This document shows, piece after piece, positions 24,423 through 35,600 of a stretch of 62,677 nucleotides of DNA (the stretch's first letter is position 1; every line of letters begins with the position of its first letter). This DNA comes from Alistipes sp. (GTDB taxonomy: Bacteria > Bacteroidota > Bacteroidia > Bacteroidales > Rikenellaceae), in contig JAGCLL010000031.1 in the NCBI GenBank assembly GCA_017647025.1, positions 1 to 62,677 of the forward strand. The letters are read 5' to 3'. A program made the position numbers and the translations under genes. The notes under the pieces are model-generated. The model saw only the letters and a list, made by a program, of their open reading frames with translations. It had not been told where the DNA came from and made no database searches.

Positions 24423-27400
24423 GTGAAAAATTTTACTAAACTTTTGATGGCGGTGGTTTTGCTTGCAAGTTTCTCTTGTGTGCAGGACCCAACCGAGGCA
24501 TTGGCTCCAACAATTTCGGAGTCGGCCAATGGAAGTGGTGAGGTGAAGGCGCTGCAAGTTTCTCTTCCTGTCCCAGTTCGTACAGAACTTGGCGGCAAGA
24601 ATGAGGCTGGCAAGTATCCAGTTTATTGGTGCGAGGGCGATGTCCTTTCCGTAAATGGAAAGCCGACAACGGCTATCACACTCAATAAGGATAACAAGTC
24701 GATTGCAGTATTCGGAATGCCTCTTGATACTTCGATTCCGTATCACATCCTCTATCCATACACTGGCGAGGAGGTGAATGCGGGTAGTGGAATGTATCCA
24801 GTGCGATTTGCTGCTGAGCAGGTACACACCGAGGGTACATTTGCCAATGGTAGCGCACCAATGTATGCGTGGTCGAATGGTTTTGAGGATGTAGAGATGC
24901 ATCACCTCTCGACTGTTCTCCGTTTGGCTATCACCAATCCGGGCGAGAGTGTTAATTTACGATACATTTCTGTGTCGACTGTTGACGCTTCACCTATTGC
25001 TGGCGTTTTCGATGTTTATTGCGGCAGTTCCGACAAAAACGATGAGAAGACTGGTTCTATTGTGGCTCGTGAGGGCTCGGCATCTACCATCATCTACAAC
25101 TTCGGTAAAGAGGAGAACGGTGATGTTAAGTATCATCCATTAACAAACGATGGCTCGGTATTCTACATCGTAGTACCAAAGGGTGAGTACAAGGGCTTCG
25201 AGGTGAACTTTGTTGCACAGGATGGTTCTGTATGTGTTCGTACATTCAGCGCTGAGGGTGACAATAAGTTGGAGGCAGGCACTGTTCGTGAGTTCTCGAC
25301 CGAGTTTGAGGTTAATAGCAAAATGTTCCTTGTAGGTAACAGCGATCAGATGCTCACCTTTGCTCAGGAGGTTCACGGTAGCGATTACTCAGGAGCGTTG
25401 CTCGTTGCAGATATCGATATGACCGATAAGGAGTGGACTCCTATCGAGAACTACGATAAGTTGTTCGAGGGTCGTAACAATACAATCAAGGGCTTGACTA
25501 AGCCTCTCTTTGGTGATAATGTTGCAGCAACCATCTCGAATGTTAATATCGAGGCTAATATCGAAGAGGCCGAGAATGGTAAGGTTGGTCTTCTTGCTCG
25601 CTCGTTGGTTGCGGGTGGTAAGGTGTTCAACTGCTCGGTATCGGGTACCCTCAACTACAACAATACAACTCTCGATGTATCTGACAACTTGAAACTTATC
25701 AATGTCGGAGGTCTTATCGGAGGTATTTATGGTGGTGAGGTATCGTTCTCGAAGAGTGATGTCAATATCACAATTACTAACAGCGCAAAGAGTGGCGAGA
25801 GTAATACATATAAGCCTTGCGTCGGAGGTATCGTAGGTTACATCTGCCAGGAGCAGGGTAGCGATGATGCTCCGGTTGTAGTTAACAATACTAGCAGCGG
25901 AGATGTTACTTGGAACGACGCATCTGAGGCGACTCAGGTGGTTCCATACATCGGTGGTGTTGCTGGTTATGTTACAGCAGGTACATTTGCTGACAATGTC
26001 AATGCAGGTGACCTCGTAATTGGAACTTCTACTTCGGTTCTCGACTGGGGTGGCGTTGCAGGAGTGTCGAGCGTATCGATTGCTCGATGCGAGAACAAGG
26101 GTACAATGACAATCAACGAGGCTGTTGATAGTGCAAATATCGGAGGAGTCCTTGGTCAGTTAGAGGCAGGCTCTATTGAGGATTGTACCAATAGCGGTAA
26201 GTTGAACTTCAATGAGAACTTCTATGTTGCGGCTATTGACGGTGTTGGAGGTGTATGTAACATCGGAGGTGTTATTGCTTATGCGGCTGATGGAACAGAT
26301 AAAATTTCACATTGTTCGAATGCTGGTGCTTTGACATATAAGGGCTCTTGTTATTGTGCAGGACCAGGCACAGATGTCTATATGAAGAATGCACAGATTC
26401 GTATTGCAGGTGTTGTGGGAATGTCTTTCTCTAATGAGATCTCTTATTGTGAGAATAAAAAGGGCTCAAACCTCTTAATCGAAGGCTCGATTGCAGGTTC
26501 GCACGGAACATATAAAAACTCTGCTGTGGCAGCAATTGTAGGTACTTTCTACTCTGATGCAAATGGTGTTATGAGTCATTGCTCTAACTCAGGAGAGGTT
26601 GATATCAATTTCGAGTATTACGGCGGTGTGCCTATCGCAATGTCGGCTTGTGTGGGTCTGTTCTATGCAGGAAAAATGGAGAACTGTACCAATAGTTCAG
26701 ATGGAAAAGTTACTATTGGTGTTAGCGCTTCATACGGTGGCGATACAAGTAAGACTGGTCGTACCCAGCTCAATGTTGCAGGACTTGTTGGATATGCTTG
26801 CTTGAATTGTGCTATTAGTAATAGCGGTAACGAGGGTAAGATCATATATGACAATGCGCAGTGTGAAAAAGTACACCTCGGAGGCGTAATGTCACTCACT
26901 ACATCAGTTGATATTACATTGGATAACTGCTACAATAATGGAGAACTTGTGATAGGTGAGAATCTGATTTGTGACGATCTCTACTTAGGTGGTATTACAA
27001 CAAGTTCGACAGGTCCTAAGTCTGTAACTATTAAAAATTGTGCAAACCAAAAGGATATTACTTGTTCTGGAAAGGTAGGTAATAATGCATATATTGGCGC
27101 TATCTATGCACACTCAAATGATGCTAATAAGAGTGGTAAAGAGACTTTTGGTGTTGAGAATACGGGAACTATTAAGTTCTCGGAGTTGGCTTCTGCCAAG
27201 AACCTCTTCCTTGGAGGATATGCTGGCGTTTACCAAGAGGGAAAACACACTGTATCGTTTGTAAATAAGGGTAGAATTGAGTATCACGGTGATGCTACAA
27301 ATGCTCTTGTTGGAGGTTTTGCAGGACTTGGTCAGTTTGCCAAGAATAAGAATAATACGCCTACATATAGTAGTTCTGCTAATATGTCTAACATAGGTAA

Positions 27401-29981
27401 TGTCTATGTAGATAATGTAGCGAAGGCAGAAAATCTATATGTTGCAGGTTGTTGTGGATTTGCTACTACATCAACAGCGGCGGCGAGTCAGATTGTCGCA
27501 AGCCCACAGGCATTGTCATCGGACTCATGTGTCGGTAGCATACAGAAACTCGAAAACAATGGTACTGTTGAGATTGCTCTTCCGGCTGATGTTGTCAACT
27601 ATCCAACTAATGTGTATATGGGAGGAGTTGCAGGTTATGCATTTACGGGCGCATCTCTCTCGAATTCGAGCACAACTAAGGAGCAAACTCGTATAGTAAC
27701 AGATTGCCACAACTACGGAAAACTTTTATATAATGGTATCGCGCGCGATGGCGCATATATCGGAGGTGTCGTAGGTAAGGCTTACAATGCTGTATTGAAG
27801 GATTGTACCAATGGTAGCGCCGTAAGCCGTACTGGCAACGGTGAAATCTACTCAACCGGTAACGCTGGAAGTTTGATTGCTCGTCAGGCTTCTGAGGTGG
27901 AGGAGCAGAAAGATGCGTTCAGATTATTGCATCTCCACTATCACGACCTCGCTATCGGTGGTATCGTAGGTGAGACAAATACCGATGTTGTGTCGTGTAC
28001 AAACAATGCTGCAGTTACTCAGTACTGTACAGTAAACCCATTGAAGACCGATTCAAGAGGTGATGTCGTATCTTCTCGTTTCGACATCGGTGGTGTTGTA
28101 GGTCGTGCTTATGTTGCAGACACTCACAGTTCTACATACACTCTCAACCTCTCTGGATTGGAGAATAATGGTAAGGTTACAATCGATGGTGAGTATCCAT
28201 ACTGTACTGTAAATACCTCATCTATCGACTGGGCAGATGCAGCAACTCCACAGTCTAACGATATCGATGACGGTGATAGAACAACTAACCGTTTGTTCTA
28301 CCGTATGAATGTTGCAGGTATTGTAGGTCGTATGCACGATCATTCAACCAAGAGTGTATATTATAACATCTCATCTTGTACTAATAGCGGTGATCTCGAA
28401 ACTACATCAAAGGCTTCTCAGTTGAAGAACTTCAATATCGCAGGTGTAGTTGCCGACATCTTGGTTTGTGAGGCTACAATCAATGCTACCAATAAGGGAG
28501 ATGTAACTCTTAACGGAGTAGGTTGGCCAGGCAAGACAAGTATTGCGGTAGGTCAGAAGCACGGTGCATACTTTATCAACCTCGGTGGTGTTGCAGCATT
28601 CTGTTTCGACCAAAGATCTCGTACCGCTTGGACAGAGAGCAAATCTACTGTAAAACAGGAGACTATCACATTCGATGCGTGCGTAAACGAGGGTAACTTG
28701 CAGTACAACGAGGCTTCGGCTTCGATCTACCAGGCGGCAGGTGGTATCCTTGCAGAGGCTTTGCACCATGTTGGTAACAACTGGGGTAACAAGTTCTATT
28801 CTTCTAAGAGACTTGTTTTCAACGCTTGTAAGAACCATGGTAATATCGGCTATATCGCAAGTGGTTTGGCTACTCAGATTACACCGGTAAATGCTAACTT
28901 CTCTTACGCTGGTGGTATTATTGGTAACGCGGGTCACATTGGTGGTGAATATGCGAATATGACCACTTTGATCAACAAGCAGCATAGTGCATTAGACATT
29001 GAATTGGATGGCTGTGAGAATAGCGGAAGCGTTCAGTTCGGTCGTTTCGACGGTGTTAACTCATACAATGTGAACTACAACACAACTGCTGTTGGTGGTT
29101 TGGTCGGAGTATTTGTAGGTACTAATGGTTGGAATTCCGCTACCATTATGGATGACCACTACTACTCTGCGAAGATCTACAACTGTAAGAATAGTGGTCG
29201 TGTATATAATAATACAGGTATGGTCGGTGGTATCATTGGTCAGGGCTTCTGGTTTGTTGATATCAACAACGCTGTTAATACTGGCGATATCGTGGTTGTT
29301 CGTGCTGAAAATGGCGAGGTTGCTACTCGTAACCGATACGGCTCGAAGAAGGAGAACCATGTAGGTGGTATCGCAGGTGTGCTTATTGAGTACACCGAGA
29401 GTACAACATACCTTGGTAAGACAACCCAGACTAATGAGGCTGCTCCTTCGTTCCCACTCGGAACTCAGTATGCTCGTGTAACCAACTCGGTTAACTATGG
29501 CGCCGTAGGTGGTCGTGGTAAGGTTGGTGGTATCGTAGGATGGTATCGTTCGTTGCGTGTTGCATCCGATGCGCTCTATGATGATGGTCGCCACACAGGT
29601 GGTATCGAGAACTGTACTAACCACGGTGATATCTACTGCTTGGACGGTATGGGTACTGCTGGTGCTATCGTTGGCGTAAGCCGTATGCTCACAGTGAAGG
29701 CTGCAACAGATACCAAAGAGAATGCTGATGAGATTAACCATGTTCTTTCTCAGAGTTGGCAGGTAGGTGTTCGCAACTGTAACATCGGCGAGGAGGTAGA
29801 CATCCTCCGTGGTGCGAGTGTATACTTGCCAAACAAGAAGATTAACGAGACCATGGCGAAGGTTTATCAGAACTGTATCTATGGTGAGAACTGGCGCCTT
29901 GACTACGAGTCAATAGTTACTGGTAAGGGTAATGAATATGATGGTTGTAAGGTTGTTGCTGCTCCAACATCGGAGGAGTAA
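24423..29981 (+). CDS. Giant GLUG-like repeat surface lipoprotein
   Basis: This 1852-residue lipoprotein starts at a GTG codon and has a signal peptide MKNFTKLLMAVVLLASFSC with the lipidated cysteine at residue 19. Residues about 40-300 resemble a fimbrillin-like domain (VYWCEGDVLSVNG, PYHILYPYTG). From about residue 420 to 1780 it consists of roughly 30 units, each with a GGVxG turn followed by a CxNxG strand, for example IGGVLGQL then CTNSGKLNF. This matches the GLUG-type repeat (PF07581-like) and predicts a long beta-solenoid with a ladder of cysteines and asparagines. It is first in a locus containing SusC and SusD. A surface binding or adhesion role is inference; ATG at 24447 is an alternative start but loses the basic n-region. 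Confidence 0.82.
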   Translation: MKNFTKLLMAVVLLASFSCVQDPTEALAPTISESANGSGEVKALQVSLPVPVRTELGGKNEAGKYPVYWCEGDVLSVNGKPTTAITLNKDNKSIAVFGMPLDTSIPYHILYPYTGEEVNAGSGMYPVRFAAEQVHTEGTFANGSAPMYAWSNGFEDVEMHHLSTVLRLAITNPGESVNLRYISVSTVDASPIAGVFDVYCGSSDKNDEKTGSIVAREGSASTIIYNFGKEENGDVKYHPLTNDGSVFYIVVPKGEYKGFEVNFVAQDGSVCVRTFSAEGDNKLEAGTVREFSTEFEVNSKMFLVGNSDQMLTFAQEVHGSDYSGALLVADIDMTDKEWTPIENYDKLFEGRNNTIKGLTKPLFGDNVAATISNVNIEANIEEAENGKVGLLARSLVAGGKVFNCSVSGTLNYNNTTLDVSDNLKLINVGGLIGGIYGGEVSFSKSDVNITITNSAKSGESNTYKPCVGGIVGYICQEQGSDDAPVVVNNTSSGDVTWNDASEATQVVPYIGGVAGYVTAGTFADNVNAGDLVIGTSTSVLDWGGVAGVSSVSIARCENKGTMTINEAVDSANIGGVLGQLEAGSIEDCTNSGKLNFNENFYVAAIDGVGGVCNIGGVIAYAADGTDKISHCSNAGALTYKGSCYCAGPGTDVYMKNAQIRIAGVVGMSFSNEISYCENKKGSNLLIEGSIAGSHGTYKNSAVAAIVGTFYSDANGVMSHCSNSGEVDINFEYYGGVPIAMSACVGLFYAGKMENCTNSSDGKVTIGVSASYGGDTSKTGRTQLNVAGLVGYACLNCAISNSGNEGKIIYDNAQCEKVHLGGVMSLTTSVDITLDNCYNNGELVIGENLICDDLYLGGITTSSTGPKSVTIKNCANQKDITCSGKVGNNAYIGAIYAHSNDANKSGKETFGVENTGTIKFSELASAKNLFLGGYAGVYQEGKHTVSFVNKGRIEYHGDATNALVGGFAGLGQFAKNKNNTPTYSSSANMSNIGNVYVDNVAKAENLYVAGCCGFATTSTAAASQIVASPQALSSDSCVGSIQKLENNGTVEIALPADVVNYPTNVYMGGVAGYAFTGASLSNSSTTKEQTRIVTDCHNYGKLLYNGIARDGAYIGGVVGKAYNAVLKDCTNGSAVSRTGNGEIYSTGNAGSLIARQASEVEEQKDAFRLLHLHYHDLAIGGIVGETNTDVVSCTNNAAVTQYCTVNPLKTDSRGDVVSSRFDIGGVVGRAYVADTHSSTYTLNLSGLENNGKVTIDGEYPYCTVNTSSIDWADAATPQSNDIDDGDRTTNRLFYRMNVAGIVGRMHDHSTKSVYYNISSCTNSGDLETTSKASQLKNFNIAGVVADILVCEATINATNKGDVTLNGVGWPGKTSIAVGQKHGAYFINLGGVAAFCFDQRSRTAWTESKSTVKQETITFDACVNEGNLQYNEASASIYQAAGGILAEALHHVGNNWGNKFYSSKRLVFNACKNHGNIGYIASGLATQITPVNANFSYAGGIIGNAGHIGGEYANMTTLINKQHSALDIELDGCENSGSVQFGRFDGVNSYNVNYNTTAVGGLVGVFVGTNGWNSATIMDDHYYSAKIYNCKNSGRVYNNTGMVGGIIGQGFWFVDINNAVNTGDIVVVRAENGEVATRNRYGSKKENHVGGIAGVLIEYTESTTYLGKTTQTNEAAPSFPLGTQYARVTNSVNYGAVGGRGKVGGIVGWYRSLRVASDALYDDGRHTGGIENCTNHGDIYCLDGMGTAGAIVGVSRMLTVKAATDTKENADEINHVLSQSWQVGVRNCNIGEEVDILRGASVYLPNKKINETMAKVYQNCIYGENWRLDYESIVTGKGNEYDGCKVVAAPTSEE

Positions 29982-30032
29982 CCCAGGCTTCCAATCGTAA
30001 GACGGAAATAATTAAAATAAAAAATAGAACAA

Positions 30033-30935
30033 ATGTTTAAGATGAAATCAGCACTTTACATTGTGGCTATGTTCTCGCTTGCGTTGGTGGCTTGTACCGA
30101 GCGCATCGCAAACACAGAGATGCCGGATGTTCCAAATGGTGCTACTACTATGGTTACCGCTTCGGTAAAGCCTCTCGTAGTGGAGGGTATCGAGGGCACC
30201 GGTTACTATAAGTGGGGTAACGAGACCAAACTTGGAATTCTCTCGGCAGGTGAGAATCAGTGCTACCTTCCTGTTCAATCAACAACAGGAGATGATGAGG
30301 CGTATTTCTATGGAAATGTTGTAGGTGGTGAGTTGACCATCTATGCGCCTTACTCTAACGAGAATGGTACAAAGGCAAAGAGTGGCAGATTAGCGATGCT
30401 CGCAGAGCAGACCTATTATGCTGACGCCCTCGACCATTTGATGTACAACTCAACATTCCTTGCAAAAACATCTACCGACCATGTCGAGTTTGACTATTAT
30501 GCAGGATTGCTTAAAGTTGTTGTTAACCACGAGAAAACCGAGAGCATCTCTTCGGTTGCAATCAGCGTTGGTAATATCCATAACGACGAGGGTCAGTACA
30601 ATGACTACTTTGTCGGCGACTACTCGGTAGTCAATGGTTTGCTCGACGACGAGAACAATCGTTCGGGTAGCGTAAAGGTAACTTTCGACGGGGGATTCAA
30701 TGCGGCTAACGAGAATCCTATTTGGGTGGCGTTGGCACCAGGTAAGTACGAGAACCTTATTGTGGCAGTATCGTACAGCGACGGCGTTTCGATTGTATTG
30801 CCTGTTCAGGGTCCATTCGAGGTTAAGTCTAAGGCTCTCGCCGAGAAGGTATGTCGTGCCGAGAAGGTTGATCACAACAATGGTGTTGACGACTTTGTTG
30901 GCAAGGAGGATCAGTTTGACCAGGATAAGGAATAA
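30033..30935 (+). CDS. Fimbrillin-like lipoprotein
   Basis: This 300-residue lipoprotein has the signal peptide MFKMKSALYIVAMFSLALVAC (cysteine at residue 21). Its body is beta-rich and shares the layout of Bacteroidales fimbrillin-type proteins: a WGNETKLGIL segment, GGELTIYAPYS, then a strand-rich second half ending in acidic residues (KEDQFDQDKE). It resembles the N-terminal domain of the preceding giant protein, suggesting a shared ancestry. It follows that gene by 51 bases and precedes a BACON lipoprotein. Pilus assembly is not shown; the role is inferred only as a surface component. Confidence 0.6.
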   Translation: MFKMKSALYIVAMFSLALVACTERIANTEMPDVPNGATTMVTASVKPLVVEGIEGTGYYKWGNETKLGILSAGENQCYLPVQSTTGDDEAYFYGNVVGGELTIYAPYSNENGTKAKSGRLAMLAEQTYYADALDHLMYNSTFLAKTSTDHVEFDYYAGLLKVVVNHEKTESISSVAISVGNIHNDEGQYNDYFVGDYSVVNGLLDDENNRSGSVKVTFDGGFNAANENPIWVALAPGKYENLIVAVSYSDGVSIVLPVQGPFEVKSKALAEKVCRAEKVDHNNGVDDFVGKEDQFDQDKE

Positions 30936-30967
30936 ATAGTGTGTTAATAATGAAAATCAGAAAAGTT

Positions 30968-31630
30968 ATGAAGAAGAACTATTTATTCGTGATATTGGCA
31001 GCCGCAATGATGATTTGCAGTTGCTCGAAAGAGGTTATCGAGGTTCAAGGTAGATTAATCGCTACCAAGAAGGTGTCTAAGGAGGCAGGCTCATTTATGC
31101 TTCCTATCACCGTTAATGAGACCTCTCGCTTGGTGTGGAGAGTACGACCACTCGACAACTGGTTGCACCTCTCGGAGGCTGATCAGAATTGGAAGCAGAA
31201 TGCTTACAATGTTACCGTAAACTACGATTCGAACCAATCATCGGCACAGACATTCAACTTTGCCCGTGTAGGATACCTCGTAGTTGAGACTTATGACGGT
31301 TTTGTAGCCGATACAGTTAAGGTAATGCAGCGTGGTTTAACCCCATATATGGAGTTGGCAAATGTGGAGGTTGAGGCCTCTATGACAGAGTGCGAGGTTG
31401 CATTCAACTCAAACCTTACCGATGCTTGTCGTCCTGCGATGACATTCTCGGCAAACGAGGATTGGGTGGAGAGCATCGAGTATCTCAACTGCGGAACTCA
31501 TATGTTGGTGAAGTTCTCGGCTAATAGTGGCGCAGAGCGTCAGGCTGAGTTAACAGTTGCATTTACTGACAGTTGGGGCGAGACTACCGAAGCAAAATGT
31601 GTACTTACTCAAAAAACAGTTGTTGAATAA
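30968..31630 (+). CDS. Lipoprotein with two BACON-like domains
   Basis: The start at 30968 gives MKKNYLFVILAAAMMICSC, a clear lipoprotein signal, while the nine extra upstream codons would put residues before the charged n-region. The mature 200 residues form two BACON-like beta-sandwich modules, each with a W-containing strand pair and a terminal Q-rich strand (VKVMQRG, CVLTQK). BACON modules in Bacteroidetes usually bind mucin-type or other glycans or act as spacers. Its stop codon overlaps the next start (TAATG). Binding partner unknown. Confidence 0.72.
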   Translation: MKKNYLFVILAAAMMICSCSKEVIEVQGRLIATKKVSKEAGSFMLPITVNETSRLVWRVRPLDNWLHLSEADQNWKQNAYNVTVNYDSNQSSAQTFNFARVGYLVVETYDGFVADTVKVMQRGLTPYMELANVEVEASMTECEVAFNSNLTDACRPAMTFSANEDWVESIEYLNCGTHMLVKFSANSGAERQAELTVAFTDSWGETTEAKCVLTQKTVVE

Positions 31631-32679
31631 TGAAGAAGATACTTTACATATTGTCTGTTGTGTCGCTCTTCGCAGTAGGCTGTACCAAGGAGATTCCAGT
31701 GTCGAAGGATCACGACATTGACGCCGAGGTTACAGAACTTGAAACTGCGCTTGATTTGACGGCACTCTATTGCAATATCAATGACTCGGAGAGTGTTGAT
31801 TTGCAGAAGTTAGGTGAGTACATCGTTGCTTCTGGTGCACAGGTGGTTACATTTGTAGCCCCAGCGACCGTAAAGAATAGCACTGATGCTGGCCTCGAAG
31901 ATGTGAATTTTGCAGAGTGGCTTTCGACATTCGTGTCGAGCGAGAGTACTCCTCTCTCTTTGCATTACACCGCTACTCGTGCGGGTAATTCATTGGTTAT
32001 GGCTGCGGCCATTGCTGAGGGCTTGACTGTTGAGCGTAAGTCGTTCAACTACACTGAGCCTATGGTTGATGCCAACCCTGTACTTCACTTTGAGGTTGAA
32101 GGTTTGAACTTTGTTGTAACCGAGATGAAGGATTCTCGCATCTCTATCCCAGAGGATTGGGAGACTCAGGTTGATGCAATGAAGAATACTACTACTCCGT
32201 TGACATACGATGAGTCTAATCGTAATACACGCAAGGGTGAACTTGGTGAACTTTTGTTGCAGACTATCAATAAAAGAGCCTATATGGATGAGCATAATTG
32301 GGTGTTCTGTATTGATATGAATGTTGCATCGAAGTATGATATTAGCAAGTATGCTCAGGTATTCCCTCGTAGGGATTGTTACAAAGATGTAACCGATGAG
32401 TTCCTTGCAAAGAAGACTGCATACTACTCAGTTAGCGAGAACTTGGACGCTTCGGACGGCTACTTTACCCTCTGCGAGATGATGTCGAAGAACTTGCTCG
32501 ACTGTGCATTGGTGCAGTATTCGGTGTATATGCCGTCGAGCGTAGATGGCTCACGCCACAACTTCTTGTATTCGACAAGCGGATGCTGGAATATGTTCGA
32601 GGGCTTCAAGGTTGATAACAAAGCAACTTTGGGCACAACCCACTATCCTATTTTAGTAACCATCAAAAGTGAACAGTAG
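31630..32679 (+). CDS. Lipoprotein with a degenerate EEP (endonuclease/exonuclease/phosphatase) fold
   Basis: This 349-residue lipoprotein (MKKILYILSVVSLFAVGC) has strand and motif order matching the EEP superfamily. LTALYCNIND is the first core strand; LGEYIVASGAQVVTFVA corresponds to the PDIVxLQE helix-strand; FVVTEMKD to the INTHLD strand; WVFCIDMNVAS carries a D-x-N (residues 229 and 231) as in GDFN; TTHYPILVTIK matches the terminal SDHxP strand (His near 338). The catalytic Glu, the first His and the final Asp are replaced, so activity is doubtful. It sits directly before susC, overlapping the upstream gene by one base. I infer a binding or pseudoenzyme role. Confidence 0.58.
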   Translation: MKKILYILSVVSLFAVGCTKEIPVSKDHDIDAEVTELETALDLTALYCNINDSESVDLQKLGEYIVASGAQVVTFVAPATVKNSTDAGLEDVNFAEWLSTFVSSESTPLSLHYTATRAGNSLVMAAAIAEGLTVERKSFNYTEPMVDANPVLHFEVEGLNFVVTEMKDSRISIPEDWETQVDAMKNTTTPLTYDESNRNTRKGELGELLLQTINKRAYMDEHNWVFCIDMNVASKYDISKYAQVFPRRDCYKDVTDEFLAKKTAYYSVSENLDASDGYFTLCEMMSKNLLDCALVQYSVYMPSSVDGSRHNFLYSTSGCWNMFEGFKVDNKATLGTTHYPILVTIKSEQ

Positions 32680-32682
32680 CAC

Positions 32683-35600
32683 ATGAAACGCATAATTAAA
32701 AGTGTAATTTACGCATCGTTCTGCATTGTTGCTATGCTGTTCGCCCAAACAGCAATGGCGCAGAAGGCGCGCACGATAACAGGTCAGGTGTACGATAATA
32801 ACGGACAACCAATGATCGGTGCGACCGTTGTCGTTATCGGAAATGCAAATGTCGGTACAATTACCGATATGGAGGGTAAGTATAAAATCAAGGCTACACC
32901 AGATGATCAACTTTCGTTCTCATTCCTCGGTTATGTGGAGGTTGTAGAGCGAGTTGGCAATCGTACCTCTATCAACATCGTGTTGCAGCAGGAGAATGTT
33001 AGCATCAACGAGGTTGTGGTCATCGGTTACGGTTCGCAGCAGAAGAGCGACTTGACTGGTGCAGTTACCTCGGTGAATATGGAGGACTTGGCAAATACTG
33101 CTGCTGCTTCGGTTGACGAGGCGTTGCAGGGCCGTTTGGCAGGTGTCGAGATTATGACAACCAACGGTGAGCCAGGTGCCGCAGCATCTATCCGAGTTCG
33201 TGGTTCTCGTTCTATCTCGGCTTCGAATGAGCCTCTCATCGTTGTCGATGGTGTTATGGATGCGGTTTCGAGTTTCTCGGATATCGATCCTGCCGAGATT
33301 AAGAATGTAACTGTGTTGAAGGATGCATCTTCGACTGCAATCTACGGATCTCGTGGTGCGAATGGTGTAATCCTCGTAACCACTCACGAGGCTAAGGTTA
33401 ATAAGTTGAATGTAACATTTAAGGCTACATTCCAACTTTCGGAGTTGCCTCGTCAGTTGGATATGATGAACGCAGCAGAGTTTGCTCAGTATCGTAACGA
33501 CTACTTCGAGAATAGTAGCGGAACTAACAGAAAGCGCTATCGTCCATCAACAAGTTTGCGATATGCAGATCCTTCTACCTATGGTGAGGGTGTTAACTGG
33601 ATTGATGTGATGACTCGCAAGGCATTCTCACACAGTTACTATCTCTCGTTGTCGGGAGGTAGCAAGACTACCAAGGTGTTCTTCTCGTTGAGTTACAATG
33701 ACCGTCAGGGTATCGTACTCAATTCGGATCAGCAGCACTTGACTGGTCGTTTGAAACTCGACCACCAGGCATTTAAGTGGATGAAGATGGGTATCAATAC
33801 TCAGTACTCATTGCGTCATAACGACCTCGTTAACCACGCTATTTCGGGTTGGAATGCAACCGCTGTAACCAACTTGAACCCACTCCAAGATCCAACATCT
33901 TCTTGGAATGTCTTGGGAGATAATGGTGTGAATGGTGGTTCGGTATATGACTCGCCATATTTGAAGGCGATGAATATGACTAACGAGCGAGATATTTCAA
34001 TCTTGACTTTGACTCCATACATCGAGTTGAACTTGGCTAAGGGTTTGAAGTTTAAGACTCAGTTCTCGTACACACTTACTCAGACTCAGAACTTCCGTTA
34101 TTCGCCATCTACTATGCCAGTAGCAGAGCGTTACAGATATGGAGGTACAGCATTCCGTTCGGATAGCCACACTAAGAACTTGTTGAGCGAGAATACCTTG
34201 ACTTACAAGAAGACTATCAAGAAGAAGCACAAGATTGATGTTGTAGGAGGTTTTACTGCGCAGTACAACCGCAACGACTACGCAGATATCAATGGTCGTG
34301 GATACCTCGATGATAATGTATCTTACTACAATATGAGTAGTATTGCGGATAAGCGAGCATTGGTTGTAGCAACTTCGGCTTCGATGTTGCAGCGCTACTC
34401 GGTGTTGGCTCGTGCTAACTACTCTTACGCAGGTCGTTACCATGTTACTTTGACAGGTCGTGGAGATGCATCTTCGAACTTTGCAAAGGGACACAAGTGG
34501 GCATTCTTCCCAGCAGCGGCATTCAAGTGGACTGTAAGCAACGAGCGCTTTATGCGTGGTGCTAAGTCGTGGTTGTCAGACCTCTCTGTTCGTGTATCGG
34601 CAGGTCGTTCGGGAAATGACTCGGTAGGTCGTTATGTATCTAAGATGTTGATCACTCAAAACCAGAGTGGATGGTTGTTCGGTGAGGCACGAGAGATTGC
34701 TTACTATCCAAACCGCTTGAACAACCCTAGTTTGACTTGGGAGAAGACAGATTCGTTCAACCTCGGTATCGATATGTCGTTCTTGAATGATAAAATTACC
34801 GTATCGTTCGAGGGCTATATGTCGTACACTAAGGATTTGCTCCACACTATGCAGAATGCAACCGTAACAGGTTTCGGTTCTCGTATTGCTAACATCGGTA
34901 ATACCGAGAATAAGGGTGTCGAACTTTCGATTACATCTCGTAACATCTCTCGTCGTAACTTCCAGTGGACAACCAATTTGACCGTTGCTCACAATGAGTC
35001 GAAGGTTACCGATATTGCAACCGCATACGGTTATGTATCGACCTATTCTCGTGGTGGATATATGCTCTATGGTTATCGTGAGGGTTATCCAGCAAACTCG
35101 TTGTGGGGCTTCCAGTTCGAGGGTGTATGGCACACTCAGGAGGAGATTAAGCAGAACAAGCAGACCAAGACCTATGCAGGATATTCGCAGACTAAGGGTT
35201 ATGCTCGTTATGCCGATATCAACCACGATGGCGTGTTGAATAATAAGGACCTTATCTACCTCGGTTCGGCAGACCCAATCGTATATGGAGGTTTGAACAA
35301 TACCTTCAAGATTGTAAAGAACTTGTCTTTGGGCGTTTACTTCACATATAGCCTTGGTGGCCGTATGTACAACATTATGGAGTTCACCTCGATGGTGGGT
35401 AACGCAACTTCAAACAAGGATCGTCGATTGTTGGAGGCTTGGCATGTAACTCGTAATCCATTCTCGAATGTTGCAGGTGCATATTTCACAGATGATTACA
35501 GTGGAGACCAGTACATCTACGACTCATCGTACTTGCGTTTGCAGAACATCAATATTAATTACCGCTTTGACTTGAAGAAGAAGACTCGTTACATCCGTGA

